From Rhizomys pruinosus (lineage: Eukaryota > Chordata > Mammalia > Rodentia > Spalacidae), in contig VZQC01005710.1 of assembly GCA_009823505.1 (NCBI GenBank), forward strand, positions 1,516,490-1,580,489: a stretch of DNA of 64,000 bases, read 5' to 3'. The translations under genes and the position numbers were made by a program. Of the stretch, positions 24,007 to 35,689 are shown in pieces. The first letter of the stretch is position 1. Each line of letters begins with the position of its first letter. The notes under the pieces were generated by a model. That model worked only from the letters and a program-made list of their open reading frames with translations, did not search any database and was not told the origin of the DNA.

Positions 24007-25482
24007 TCACGGTCCTTGTACCGGCCTTCTTGTGCACTTTGGATTCTCTGGGTGACTCAGGATACAAGCAGAGTCCGTGTCCAGTCTCAATGATGAGAAG
24101 TCCATCCATGCACAACACAGCGCTTTTCTGGATGGTTGTAGTCTGCAATCATTCGGATGGATCCATGGATGTGTACCCATGGGCCCGCCTCTGGGAGCTC
24201 TGCATTCTTTCCTGCCCCCAGGGCTAGGTGGAGGGTGTTGCATGCTGTGTACTGCAGTGACTGGGGGTGAGGGTTTCCTACATGGGCTTTGTTTATGTTG
24301 CTATTTGTGTGTGTGTGTGTTGCTTTTTCTGGACTGAGAGTGTGGCAAATGCCACAGGAGGTTCCCAGTGGTCACCTGCATCTAGCCAGCAGTAGCCTGC
24401 GAGCCACTGGCCGGTGCCTCTGTCTTGCGGTTCCCACAGAGTGCCCTCCTGGACCTGCTTCCTTACAGATGTGTCTGGCCAGTGTCAGGCTAGTGAACGT
24501 GTCCTCAAAAGCACATGGAGCTCAAATATTTGTTAATGAGTGTTTACTTAGTCTCTTAGAAACAAACCCTGTGGTAAACACCCAGCCCGATTTTTGGAGA
24601 CACTGAAACATACTGAAGCTGTGGGCTGCAGGAGCCCTTTCCAAATTGAATAACCCTTTAAAAAGTCCCACCAGTGACCACTTCTGAACAGATGCTAGGG
24701 TGGATTTCTCTAGCTGCTTTTGGATCCTGTTTAATTTTCCAGTGGAAAAAAATCCGTACAACTCTAATAAAATTGGAGTGGTTTTGAAATTTACTCATTT
24801 ATGTCTTTTAACATGAATTATACTGTGTTACTTGGACAACTAAGTAATTACAGCAAAAAAATTTCTCAAGAGTTTTCTGTGATTAACTACCCTTTGGTAG
24901 TTTGGTTTCATAGCCCAGTTCAGTTAACTTTGGGGTGATTTGAGGGACTAACCTGGAATGTTACCATCTAGACTGTCCTCCTACCTGGGTACGGCAGGTG
25001 AAGAACACTGAATTATTGCTTGATTTTCCAAAGAAGCAATGAGAAGAGCAACTCTGAGAAGTAGAGAAAAGGGCTGTGACCAGACCGGGGGCCACCGTGT
25101 TTTCTGGCACCCACCAGTCTGGCAGAACAAAATGTGTTTTTCAGTTGGTTGTTTGGAAGTCCAAGTGAATGGACCCATGCTTCTACCATGACCTCACCCA
25201 GGAGCTGAGGGCTTGCTGAAAACTGGCCCAGGCCTGAGCTTGGTGCACGTCTAGGAAGAAGCTGTTCCTATATAAATAGTTATAATTCAAGGAAGTGGTT
25301 TGCACTTGGTCAGGTGCAAATCTGGGAACCCTTGAGGCAGCTAGCATGTGCCAGGAAGGGTTAGCTCCTCGTGGTTGGCCCGGAGTGCTCCAGGGTGCAT
25401 CTCGGTTCCAAAGTGAGAATTGGGGCCAGACTTGCTGTCCACACAGCTGCTGTTCTGGGAACCTCAAGAGTTGAACACAACC

Positions 25483-25695
25483 TTTTTTTTTTTTTAGAGA
25501 TGTTTCGCATATCCTAGGCTGACCTCAAACTAGCTGCCTAGCAGAGGCGGACGAGCTTCTTACCCTCCTGCCTCCAGCTCTCAAGTGCTAGGTTGTACCT
25601 GTGTACACCATGCTCAGCGTACTTGCCGGAGAGAGAATCCAGAGCTTTGCATGCGCTGGGCAAGCTCTGCCCACTGACCCACATTTCGACTCCAA
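25483..25695 (-). mobile_element. B4-type SINE, antisense
   Basis: A T-rich start followed by a B1-like part (CTAGGCTGACCTCAAACTAG) and an ID-like part (CAGAGCTTTGCATGCGCTGG), the composite order of B4. Confidence 0.7.
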
Positions 25696-25708
25696 GAACA
25701 CAACTGTC

Positions 25709-25930
25709 CTTTTTTTTTTTTTTCCATTATGTGTGCAAGTGTGTTTTGCCTCCATGTATGTAAGGGTACTTGTGTTGTGTAATACATGTGGAGGGCAGAA
25801 AAGGGTGTCAGAGCCCCTGGAACTGGAGTTAGGGATGGTTGTTAGTGGCCATGTAGGTGCTGGGAACCAAACCCAGATCCTGTGCAAGAGTAGCAAGTGC
25901 TTTTAATGCTGAGCCATCTCTGCAACCCTA
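25709..25930 (-). mobile_element. B2/B3-type SINE, antisense, first insertion at a reused target
   Basis: An older copy without the 17-bp duplication. Its target copies are 25697-25708 (one short difference) and 25931-25944. Confidence 0.93.
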
Positions 25931-25944
25931 AACACAACTTTCTT

Positions 25945-26188
25945 TTATTTTATTTTATTTTATTTATTTCTGTATGTGTATGAATGTACTGTCTGCATGC
26001 AGGTCTGTGCACCCGTGTCGTACAATGCCGCGGAGGAGAAGAGGGTGTCAGATTCCCCTGGAACTGGAGTTCTCCTGGAATTGGAGTTTCAGACCGTTCT
26101 CGGCTGCCATGTGGGTGCTGGTGATCGAACCCAGGTCCTCTGTAAGAGTGGTCGGCGCTCTTAACCGCTAGGCCATCTCTCCAGCCCC
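25945..26188 (-). mobile_element. B2/B3-type SINE, antisense, second insertion at the same target
   Basis: A young copy with the 17-bp duplication and a (TTTTA)n tail. It is flanked by the perfect 14-bp repeat aacacaactttctt at 25931-25944 and 26189-26202, the first of which is also the downstream target copy of the preceding SINE. Confidence 0.96.
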
Positions 26189-26885
26189 AACACAACTTTC
26201 TTAGCTGGAAAAACAGACCAGGTCTAGAAAGTTCCACACCTGTAGTCCTGAGTCGTTTTCCTCTACAGGTAGTAACAGCCCCTGGATCTGTCAGACCTGG
26301 AGCACCATTTAGATTCTTGCTTGTTGTGCCTTTGTCATTTGGCCATGATTGCACCCTCTTGTGGGCAGCTCACCTTCATTTCCAAGTGCATGATGGTGGA
26401 GGCCTGCTGGGATCCGGGTGCTGGCCTACATTCTGGAGGGCAGATTTGCTCAGACAGGGAGCAGCCAGGGGAGGGATCTGCTTAACTTTGTAAGGAGCCC
26501 CCCTCTCCCATCCCTTGCCTGTCCAGACCTTAAAACCTATGTAGCTCTTGACCATGTGGTAGCAAGTGTTTTATTGGTTCCTCTGTGACCTTGTGACCCT
26601 TGGTGATCACACCTATTAGGGAGAAAAAGCTAAATGTTTTTCTTGGTTTTTTTTTTTTTTTTTCTTCAGGGACTTGCTCTGATTGACTTTGCTTATCACA
26701 CTCTTTCCCTTAAAGGAATCAGTGTTTCTGGGTATGAGGGCGTGTTCTGCTCAGGTATGGGAGTGCTCTGCTCAGGTAGCCCCCTGGGCCTTGGTGGTGA
26801 CTGTCTGCTTAAATGAACTGTTGGCTTTGGCAAAGAGTTGTTAGAAGGCTGGGCAGTAAGTAGAATCAAGAAGAGGGCAGGGAGG

Positions 26886-27051
26886 GCCGGGCGTGGTGCC
26901 ACACACCTTTAATTATAGCACTCAGGAGGAAGAGGCAGGCGGATCTCTGTAAGTTCAATGCCCGCCTGTTCTACATGGTGAGCTCCAGGCCAGCTGGGAC
27001 TAATAGGAGACCCTGTCTCAAAAAGGACCCCCCCCAAAAAAAAAAAAAATA
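26886..27051 (+). mobile_element. B1 SINE, sense
   Basis: GCCGGGCGTGGTGCCACACA start and an A-rich tail after a C run. It is flanked by agggcagggagg at 26874-26885 and 27052-27063. Confidence 0.94.
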
Positions 27052-27839
27052 AGGGCAGGGAGGAGGATCCAAATTCCTTGTCTACAGGGGCAAGTGTTCC
27101 TTTGAGGTTTTGAGCACTGGGCCCGTGGCCCTTCCTTGATGAACAGTTCCTGCACACTACAGCACTGTGTGCAAGCGCCCCAAACCTGGCTCACACAAGT
27201 TTTTCTCCATGACTTTTTTGCACCCCCACTGAGCCGGGGATGCACTGATTGTTACCGACAATGTTTTCCTTCCTGATCCACAGAAAAGTTCTGTGTGTTT
27301 GTTGTAACTACCCACACAGTGGTGGGTACCAGCCTCACTGCCCACTGAGTGCCGGACCCTCTGTGTAGGTATGTGTGATCTCCAAAGATTTCAGCTTCAT
27401 GTTCCCGGATGGTTTGTGTAATTGACTTATCTGTGATTGAAGCAGACTGAAAAAGAAAGCCACGTTCAGTTTGCTGTGTGGTCTTGCCTACCTTCTTGGT
27501 GCTCTGTGTTGGGGAAGGTTCTGAGGTGGGGTCTAGGCAGCGGGACTACTGCTGCGACTGGTACTCTGTTCCCTAGCCATGAGGTCAGCACATGTGGGCA
27601 GCAGTTGCTATTTTTCTGAGCCTTGCTGCCACTTGTTACACTTATTTTAAAAGTTAACACCATGACAAACAGAAGGAGGGGGGGAAAAGAAAAAGAAATA
27701 ATGAAACCCAGAAATTGTTCTTTGAGGGCTAAATGAGTGAGCCAGCTGTGTTGAAAGGACAGTGTGTGCAGTCAGTGAGTTTATGGTAAAGGTGAGAGCT
27801 TCTGGAGCCCAGCACCTCAGAATCCTTGGCACCCAATTC

Positions 27840-28055
27840 TTTTTTTTTTTTTCATGTGTATGAATATACTGTCTGCATGTAGGTCTGTGCACCCCTGTCG
27901 TGCAGTGCCGTGGAGGTTAGAAGAGGGGGTCAGATTCCCCTGGAACTGGAGTGAAACATGGTTCTCAGCTGCCATGTGGGTGCTGGGGATCAAACCTGGG
28001 TCCTCTGCAAGAGCAGTCGGAGCTCTTAACCGGTAGGCCATCTCTCCAGCCCCAA
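27840..28055 (-). mobile_element. B2/B3-type SINE, antisense
   Basis: Full length without the 17-bp duplication. It is flanked by the 12-bp repeat ggcacccaattc at 27828-27839 and 28056-28067. Confidence 0.95.
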
Positions 28056-30146
28056 GGCACCCAATTCCTATTCTGCATCAGCTTGGGGCCAGTGTACCAG
28101 TAGTGGTGGTAAATTGATCTGCTCCAGATACAGGGTGGCCCCAAAGGAAATGTGGTCCCTACATGGTTGGGCCCAGCCTGACGGCCAGTAGCCCCACCCC
28201 AGGAGGAAGTCATGAGCATGTCTTACCTTGCCAGCCCTGGATGGGAGGCTGGTGGGGTAATGGGTGCCCTCCAGCACAGGGTCCAGGTGCTCATACGAGT
28301 GAGGACGTCACATGTCCCTTCTTGGAGAGGTCAGAGGCCTGGTGGCAAAATTTGCATTCTTCCTAGAACAGAAATTACGTACACATGGCACAATGGCAAC
28401 ACAGATAATATCCCTGAGACCTGGGACTGGTAGTGCGGCCTTCAGAGCAATAATGTGCATGCTTCTGCAAACGAATGTTGAGAGGTGCAGGCTGGGTGTG
28501 GGGCTCAGTGGCAGGAGGTTGGCTGGCTTGAAGGAAGCGTTGGGTTCATTTTCTGGCAGGGAGGGAGGGAACCAAAGAAAAGCTTTCCATAAGGGAAGGA
28601 AGGCCTGAATCGTACCTACCCACAAGCTAAGGAGAGAGAAATGGAGAGACCTCTACAGAGCCTGAAATACTTAACTGACTTTACGAAGACAGCTCCTGAC
28701 CACTGTTCTGTGGCACAGTCACATGCTGCTCAGCAGCAGGGGTACAGTCTGAGAGAGGGGTGTCTAGGCCATTCCATCATCCTGCAGACATCACCAGGTG
28801 TGTAATTGTCTGGGATTTCTGCCCTATGCGCCATCCAGTGTTTCCTCGTGTGTTGCTAGGTGGCGTGTGACCATGAGAAACACCAGAATAGGCTTTTGGT
28901 TTCTCCGTGGGGTTTAATGACAAACATCCTTTTCTAGGCTGTGAAACTAACACCTGATTTATACTGGGGAGTCACAAGTCACTGAGGGATTCCTGAGTCA
29001 GGCCCTTTGTGTCCTTAGTTCTAGAGCTGCATAGCCAAAAACAGTTTGAATAACACAGAGTAATTTTTAGTAGAAGACTCTTCCTGTGAAAAGCTGTCTG
29101 AATTGAGGGAAAGGAGTAAACTGGGCTTTCCGGAAAGCAGGTAATTATATAAGGCAGTCCCGGGAAGGCCTGGATACAGTCTGGAGTTCGAAAGACCTCA
29201 TGTCCTTTATTACCACGTTGTTCACGTTGGGCTTCTCTTCCTTGAGGCTCTGTTGGAGCACGTCCCCTCAGCCAGCGCCTCCTTCCTGTACGAAGTGCAG
29301 AAGTGCCAGTTCTAGAGCAGCCATGACTGGCGCGGCTTTGAAGAGCCACCTGGAATGTTTGGGGAAGCTGGCCAGTCAGTTTGCTTGTGCCCCTCACCAT
29401 GGCTAAAGAAGGCAGGTGTAAGTAGAGCTGTTTTTGTTTGCCCTTCTATGTAAGGAAACAGGTGCAGATAGAGAATAGTACAAGAGTTGTTCTTGGTCTT
29501 CCAAGAACAACTTTGCACTGCAGCTCTGAGTCTTGAAAGAACTACAAAAAAAAAAAAAAGAACTACCACCCACTATTAGGATTAGCTCTCAAGCCTAGAG
29601 GGTCTGAGGAAGGATGTCTGCTTGCTGTGTGGACTGTGCTGAGGCAGCTGCGTCAGGGAGTAAGACCCCAGAATGGATGCTAGGTCTTCGGCATGGGTGT
29701 GAATTCTGGGGAGTGGCGGCTTTGGGGAGCTTGAGGTGTTTCAAAACTGCAGCTTGGTGGGAAGGTGCCAGTGTGGAGCAGGGGCAGCTGGTATGGGCCT
29801 TGGGGTTCAAGGATATCAGACACCTTGGCGTGTCTGTCCAGAAGCTCAGGCAAAGCCATGGCCTGTAACGGGGAGCAGCCTGCATCCCCAGGGAGCAGAG
29901 AGGTCATTCCCATGACGCGTCTTTCTCCAGAGGACATTGTGTTCAGGTTCTTAACTGCAAGGTGAAGGTCTTGGAACAAGAACCCCATACTGCTGAATCA
30001 CTGTGGCCTGCCTCCTAAGGTCTGCCACTGGTACATGCTGTGTAAGGTTCTGCGCTGAGGGTTGGGGGCATCTTGAAGAGATGCTGATTTGCTGCAGGGT
30101 TGGTGTTGATTACAAGGTCGGTAGTTGGCTAGATAGTGGGGATGCA

Positions 30147-30433
30147 GAGTGAGGGTGCACGTCACTGGGCAGTGATGGCGATTATTGCAACTTGAGCCAC
30201 TAGAGTGAGGGTGCATGTCACTGGACAGTGATGGCGATCGTACCAGTACCCGAGCCACTAGAGTGAGGGTGCATGTCATGGGGCAGTGATGGCGATCGTA
30301 CCAGTACCCGAGCCACTAGAGTGAGGGTGCATGCCACTGGGCAGTGATGGCGATCGTACCAGTACCCGAGCCACTAGAGTGAGGGTGCATGTCACGGGGC
30401 AGTGATGGCGATCGTAGCAACCTGAGCCACCAG
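30147..30433. repeat. 58-bp minisatellite, 5 copies
   Basis: Units begin gagtgagggtgca at 30147, 30203, 30261, 30319 and 30377 (periods 56, 58, 58, 58). Internal units share GGCGATCGTACCAGTACCCG; the outer two differ at that place (TTATTGCAACTTG and TAGCAACCTG), so homogenisation is stronger in the middle. Confidence 0.97.
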
Positions 30434-30722
30434 GTTTTCTTTGTAAAATTGCTACCTTTTATTTTTCATAAATCTCTCAAAAGCTAAACCGTAAGGAAAT
30501 TGAGAATAGTCGTCAGACCAGAAACCCCTCAAACAGGAGTTCTTCAGCTTTTGTTTAAATTTTCAAAAGCAAGAAATTCTTTTAAGTACCTGACAAAAAA
30601 TTTATTGATAAAACTCACAAATTCTCATTGATACATTTCTGACTTAAGACAATAATGAAGCTTGTTTTTAGATTGCAAAATAGGTCCTCACAGCCTCTGT
30701 TTCTGCATCTTTATCCAGTTAA

Positions 30723-31060
30723 TTGTGTGTGTCTGGTGGTGTCTGTGGGTGTGGGGGGGTAGCACGTGTGTGGTGTGTGTATGTCAGCCATGTGGGTGGT
30801 GCATGTGCATACAGTGGCATGCACAGGTCAGAGGACATCACATGTCCTGCCTTGTTGCTCTCTGCCTTCTTGATACTGGGTTTCTCACTGAACCTGGAGC
30901 CAGGCCGGTGGTCAACAAGCCCTGCAGACCTCCAGCCTTCATTCCCGTGGTGCTGTGCTCACAGTTGTCTGTACAGCCAGGCCTGGCTGCTTTTTGTTTT
31001 TTACCCAAGTACTTGGGTCTTCATGCTTGCGTAGAAAGAGCACTCTTACCCTCTGTCTCT
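30723..31060. mobile_element. Rodent interspersed repeat, class uncertain
   Basis: GT-rich start, then ATGCACAGGTCAGAGGACAT, TCTCACTGAACCTGGAGCCA and CTTCATGCTTGCGTAGAAAG, a pattern common in rodent LTR/MT-like repeats. A shorter relative with GGTCAGAGGACACCTTGAG lies at 31540-31640. Confidence 0.45.
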
Positions 31061-31493
31061 AGTCCTATCTGGTTAAACTTTGCTTCCTTTAATTGGAATC
31101 AGGAATTCATGAGCTACTCAAGTAAGCAGCAGCACCCCCACCCCCTTCCTTTACGCTGGGAAGGCAGTGCTTTCTTTCTAGGTTGAGGCTTCACAACTGC
31201 TCTTACCTGTGTCACAGTCAGCAGTTGTTGCTTTCTTTAATTTAGGTCACAGTAGAGAGACTGGCTTGTCAGTCCTGAGAAAAAGGACAAGGTGTCTGAA
31301 ATGCCAGTGCTGAGCCATAGCAGCCAGCTTCGCAGCTAAGCTGCAGCAGGTGGCTGTGTTTAGTATGTAATAAACAGTCACGTCTGCACGTTGACCTTAT
31401 GTTTAGAGTGCACATGCTTGAGAGTGTGCACTGGTGCTTCCATCATGATTGCAGTATCGTTTCCAAAACAGTTAACACATACATGCAAACGCA

Positions 31494-31550
31494 TGTGCGT
31501 GTGTGTGCGTGCATGTGTGTGCGTGTGTATGTGTGTGTGTGTATGTATGG
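31494..31550. repeat. GT/GCAT microsatellite
   Basis: Mixed gtgtgcgtgcatg units. Confidence 0.9.
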
Positions 31551-31946
31551 GCATGCACTGGAGGTCAGAGGACACCTTGAGACATTCAGTTCCTTTCCCT
31601 GCTGGGCTACCTTGCAGGGTCTGTACCGGTATTTAAAGCAGCTCTTTCTAAGTTCACTGGAGTCCCTCTGTACTCTGGGAAGCACTGTTGGATTTTTGCC
31701 CAGGGCCCAGGTCCCTCAGCACATCTGTAACGTGCAATGGTAGCAGCACATCTGTAATGAGGAATGTGGCCTCATAGTCTCTGGGCATTTCTCAGTTCTG
31801 AACATTGACATTTCTCTGAATTTCAGGAAAATGTCTTTTGAATAGTTGGCACTTCTGTGCCAGGACTTGTCAGTGATCCTCTGTCTTTCCGTCAGGTCCA
31901 TTTTCCCCTCTGTGTGGGACTAACTTTTCTACTTCTGTGTTCCTTT

Positions 31947-32160
31947 TAAAAATATTTATTTTATGTATATGAGTGTATTGCCTGTATGTATCTAAGTGCA
32001 CCCGTGTCATTCAGTTCCTACAGAGGTCAGAAGAGGGCATTAGAGACCCTGGAACTGGATAATGGTAGGTTATGGGCTGCCGTATGGGTGCTGGGAACTG
32101 AACGTGGGTCCTCTGAGAGCAACCCATGCTCTTAACTGCTGAGCCATGTCTTGTAGCTCC
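31947..32160 (-). mobile_element. B2/B3-type SINE, antisense, older copy
   Basis: ATTTTATGTATATGAGTGTA tail side and a degenerate head ctgagccatgtcttgtagctc at 32140-32160. Confidence 0.85.
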
Positions 32161-32804
32161 TACTTTGATTTTTCTAATCTCCTCAGTTGTACCCTGTCCA
32201 TTGAGGCTTTTTCTTCTTGGGGCAGAATAGAAAGACCAGGAAGATGAAGGGGGTGTGGGAAGGGAAGAGCCTGTTCTGTGGAGTCTGGTCAAAGTCTCCT
32301 GCCTGCGGAGAGTCAAGGATCTGACACACTGATAAAGTTTGCAGTAAAGGGTGCAGATGTAAGTAGTGCAGACATAAATGGTAGCCGTTTTTTATACTGA
32401 GATACTTGGAATAAGAATGTTAGTGTTTCGAGACCCCATTGGCACAGCCTGAACAGGGGAGGCCTTGCTCCTCTCCGAGCTCTAACCTATGGTTTCTGGG
32501 AATCTCACAAAAAAGACTGGAAACTCCATTCACGGTAAAAGCACATTCAGCTCCCTTGTGCAACTGACTATATATATTTTTTTCACCTCATTGGCTTGCA
32601 GTCCTTTCAGTGTATCCCATGATTCCGTTTACCAAAGAGATTAAGAAAAAAGTTCCTTACCAACTCTACAATGTTGTAACATCAAAAGCCACCGTAATGA
32701 CATCTGTGGCTGTGAAGATGCTTAAGGGTGCTGCTTCCTGAGAAACCCACACCTAGGTATACTATACTAAGCACCTCTTTAATTAGTACCTGTGTTTAAG
32801 TCTG

Positions 32805-32921
32805 TATTCAGTCCCAGCTGTCCTAGAACTCGCTCTGTAGACCAGGCTGGCCTTGAACTCACAAAGATCCACCTGCCTCCCAAGTGCTAGGATTAAAGGC
32901 TTGCGCCACCACGCCTGGCCA
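32805..32921 (-). mobile_element. B1 SINE fragment, antisense
   Basis: The core GTAGACCAGGCTGGCCTTGA and the end ccaccacgcctggcc are present. The A-tail side is missing, and a 9-bp gap occurs in the box before cctcccaagtg. Confidence 0.88.
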
Positions 32922-32947
32922 AGTCAGACCTTTCTTAAACTCCAGTT

Positions 32948-33640
32948 CTAATTCATAGTGACTGAACTTGAAATTGCTTGTGTGGAAGTTAAGCATCCTG
33001 GCCTCTTCCAGGTGGAGGGCTCTGAAAAACGTGCCTTAGGCTGCTGGCTCCTGCGTGCTGCTGCTGTCTCTTCTGCTGCCCTGACCTGCTCTGCCGGCTT
33101 CCGTCCCTGTGGTTTCTTTTTCCTAATTTTAGCCACTGGCTCTCGGGCTACTATGTTCTCCATGCTTGGTGAACGCCGGGCTCTTGGTCGAGTCCCACTG
33201 GAGTTTGCAGTGCTGCTTTTGCTGCTGGAGTTTTGTTTCCTCCCCCATTGGTGCTCTTGTATCGTTTGTCCTGTCTCCCCCAATCTTTGCCCAGCATCTG
33301 CCCTTTTTCCTCTCTCTGTCCCCCACTTGGCCATCTCTGTTCACACATTCTCTTGGCGGAGGCTCCGGGTGACCTGGCTCTCTTTAGTGGTGTCCGTACC
33401 AGTGAGGGTTATCCATGCTGACCAGGGCTCCAGGTATAGACTGTAGTGACTGCTCCTGAGACGTGTCTCCCTCATCCACCCTGACCCAGTCCTGTGCCGA
33501 TGATGGCTCCTTCTACCCAGCTTCCTGTGGTAAGGGAGAGAAGAGGAGGAGATGTCCTGCTCTGCATTTGTGACCGCCCTCGCTTCCGCCAAGAGCAGCA
33601 GGGACTGAGTGTCACTGGACTGTGAATCACTGTGACACAT
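32948..33640 (-). other. Unidentified long minus-strand frame with one internal stop
   Basis: One minus-strand frame stays open for 231 codons apart from a single TGA at 33341-33343. The downstream half is strongly basic and Ser/Gln/Lys-rich (for example RARRSPSMENIV and KIRKKKPQGRKPAEQ), unlike chance frames elsewhere in the window. I do not recognise a family. It could be a decayed retrocopy of a nuclear basic protein or a chance frame; no poly(A) tail or target duplication is visible at its expected 3' side. The intron on the + strand here lacks SINEs from 32925 to 34250. Confidence 0.25.
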
Positions 33641-34252
33641 GGTGCAAATGTCCTCCCCGCACCTCTGATTTGTCTCCCAAGGAAAGTCACTCTCCTGGTA
33701 GAGTTCCCCCTGTGTCCCTCACATGGCCTGGGCTGTGGAGTATCATTGTCCTCCTTCCAGCATTGTCTGAGCCTCCAGAAAGCCCTTGCTGCGTTGACCT
33801 CCAGGAGCCAGGTCAGGAGGCCGTGTCCTCAGTGCTGCCCACCAGGCTGCTCCTACTGCCTTGCTCTCTCTGTTCCTGCTGGAAATGGAGCTTTCATTCA
33901 GTCCTGGTGAAGTTGTTCCAGCCCAGCCTGGGATGTGGATTTCCCTCTTCTTCCCAATCTTCTTTTGTTCTATGACTTGGACTTGGGTTAAGTCACTCTA
34001 GGTCAGCCCCGCCCCCACCATGTCTGACCACAGAGACCTGGAGCGGACTCCAGGGTTGGCTCCTCACTCATGCTTACTTAGAAAAGGTGACTAAACAATG
34101 TACTATTTCCCAACATAAGCTTTTAAAAAATGACATGAAGAAATAAAATCTGTTTTGGTTAAGTTTTGTAGATTATTAGGTTACCAATAATTCCTTTCCC
34201 AGTGTAAAAATATGTGATCCAAAAATCCTTTTAAATATCACAATACAAAATG

Positions 34253-34582
34253 TTTCCATAGCTCCAGTGCTTACAGCCTAACTGACTGCAGTACTTCCAT
34301 AGCTCCAGTGCTTACAGCCTAGCTGACTGCAGTATTTCCATAGCTCCAATGCTTACAGCCTAACTGACTGCAGTACTTCCATAGCTCCAGTGCTTACAGC
34401 CTAGCTGACTGCAGTATTTCCATAGCTCCAGTGCTTACAGCCTAGCTGACTGCAGTATTTCCATAGCTCCAGTGCTTACAGCTTAGCTGACTGCAGTATT
34501 TCCATAGCTCCAATGCTTACAGCCTAACTGACTGCAGTATTTCCATAGCTCCAGTGCTTACAGCCTAACTGACTACAGTGTT
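34253..34582. repeat. 41-bp minisatellite, 8 copies, exact period
   Basis: The marker gctcc recurs at 34261, 34302, 34343, 34384, 34425, 34466, 34507 and 34548, a constant 41-bp spacing with no indels. Units contain TTACAGCCTARCTGACTGCA. Variants (cctaactg/cctagctg, ccagtgc/ccaatgc) partly alternate, suggesting spread of a two-unit block. Confidence 0.98.
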
Positions 34583-34616
34583 TTTGTCATGGTTTTAAAA
34601 GCCACATTAATTTTTT

Positions 34617-34902
34617 CTTTTTTTAAATTTATTATTGTTATTAAACTATTTCCATACATCATACATCATTTCTCAATTGAATTTAGAGTCACTTCCCTTT
34701 CCACGCCCCCCCAGCCCACCTGAGTTCCTGTACTCTGCCATACATGTCTTACATCTTTTTCTGAGTCTTTCCAGAATTTTTTTTTTTTTTTTCAAAGCAG
34801 AGGCTTATTGTTTTTGGGAGAACTTCACTATTTCAGTCTTCTTTTCCCCCTGTTCTTTTGTTGTTCTCTCCAACTTGTATTGCGCATATATATACATATA
34901 TA

Positions 34903-34937
<35 letters not shown>

Positions 34938-34958
34938 CACCTAAGTTGGAGGGTTTTT

Positions 34959-34990
<32 letters not shown>

Positions 34991-35689
34991 TGCTAAAAGA
35001 TGTCATGTTTTCCCCAAGGAAGTGTTTGAAGGTTCCTCCTTGGCAAGCCCAAACAACCATCAATCCTGCCCCTGTACTCTACACTGGGGTCCGTCCCCTG
35101 CCCCATGGTCACCCAAGTGAGATCCAGCAAGCATGCATCCTGCCTAGATCTTCCTTCACTGGCCTCCATGACACAGCCTGGGTAGACCAACAATGGTAGT
35201 CTGCACTCTGAAGAGGCTGAAATCCCAGTAGCCGCTCAGTCCACAAGCTGGGTATCTCAGTAGTCCCCATCTGGCATTGAAGGTTTGTCAGATTCTTGGA
35301 GAGACATGAGTCTTCAGTCCATATTGGAGGGTTAAAAAGCTGTGTCTCATGTGTTTGAAGAATGGCAAAAGCAATGGCAGCCACAATAGATGCACTTGCC
35401 AGTAAGAATTGAAGATAGGCGAAATAGTGCTTTTTTTTTTTCTTTTAGTCTATTTACTAAGATCTCAAGTTTTATATCTGAAGTATAATTTCTCAGACCT
35501 TTCTGATTATTTCTGATTATACTTTTCCTTTTGGATGCTTAAGGCCACACAGTTAGCCCAGATTAACCAAGGTTTTTGTTTTCTCAAGGTCAGTTGATCT
35601 GGTCATCAGGGGTCACTCGGGTTTTTTGGGGTTGGGGGGGAAGACCCTGGCTCCTTTCAGCTTTTCATTTACCAGTTCTATCCACTCAA
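34617..35689 (-). mobile_element. Truncated LINE-type retroelement, antisense, with target duplication
   Basis: About 1.07 kb flanked by aaaagccacRttaattttt (34597-34616 and 35690-35708, one difference). The A-tail side faces 34617. It is related along much of its length to 55325-55920: both carry CTCCTTGGCAAGCCCAAAC and GATACAGCCTGGGTAG. No open reading frame of a LINE is preserved. It contains a TA/TG microsatellite at 34888-34940. Confidence 0.7.

Noticed and set aside
33622..33975. 117-codon + strand open frame in pyrimidine-rich sequence
   Set aside because: Low-complexity Ser/Leu/Pro/Cys composition and no homology recognised; probably chance.
34253..34582. CRISPR array or regulatory iterons
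   Set aside because: Head-to-tail 41-bp units without spacers in a mammalian intron; a minisatellite.
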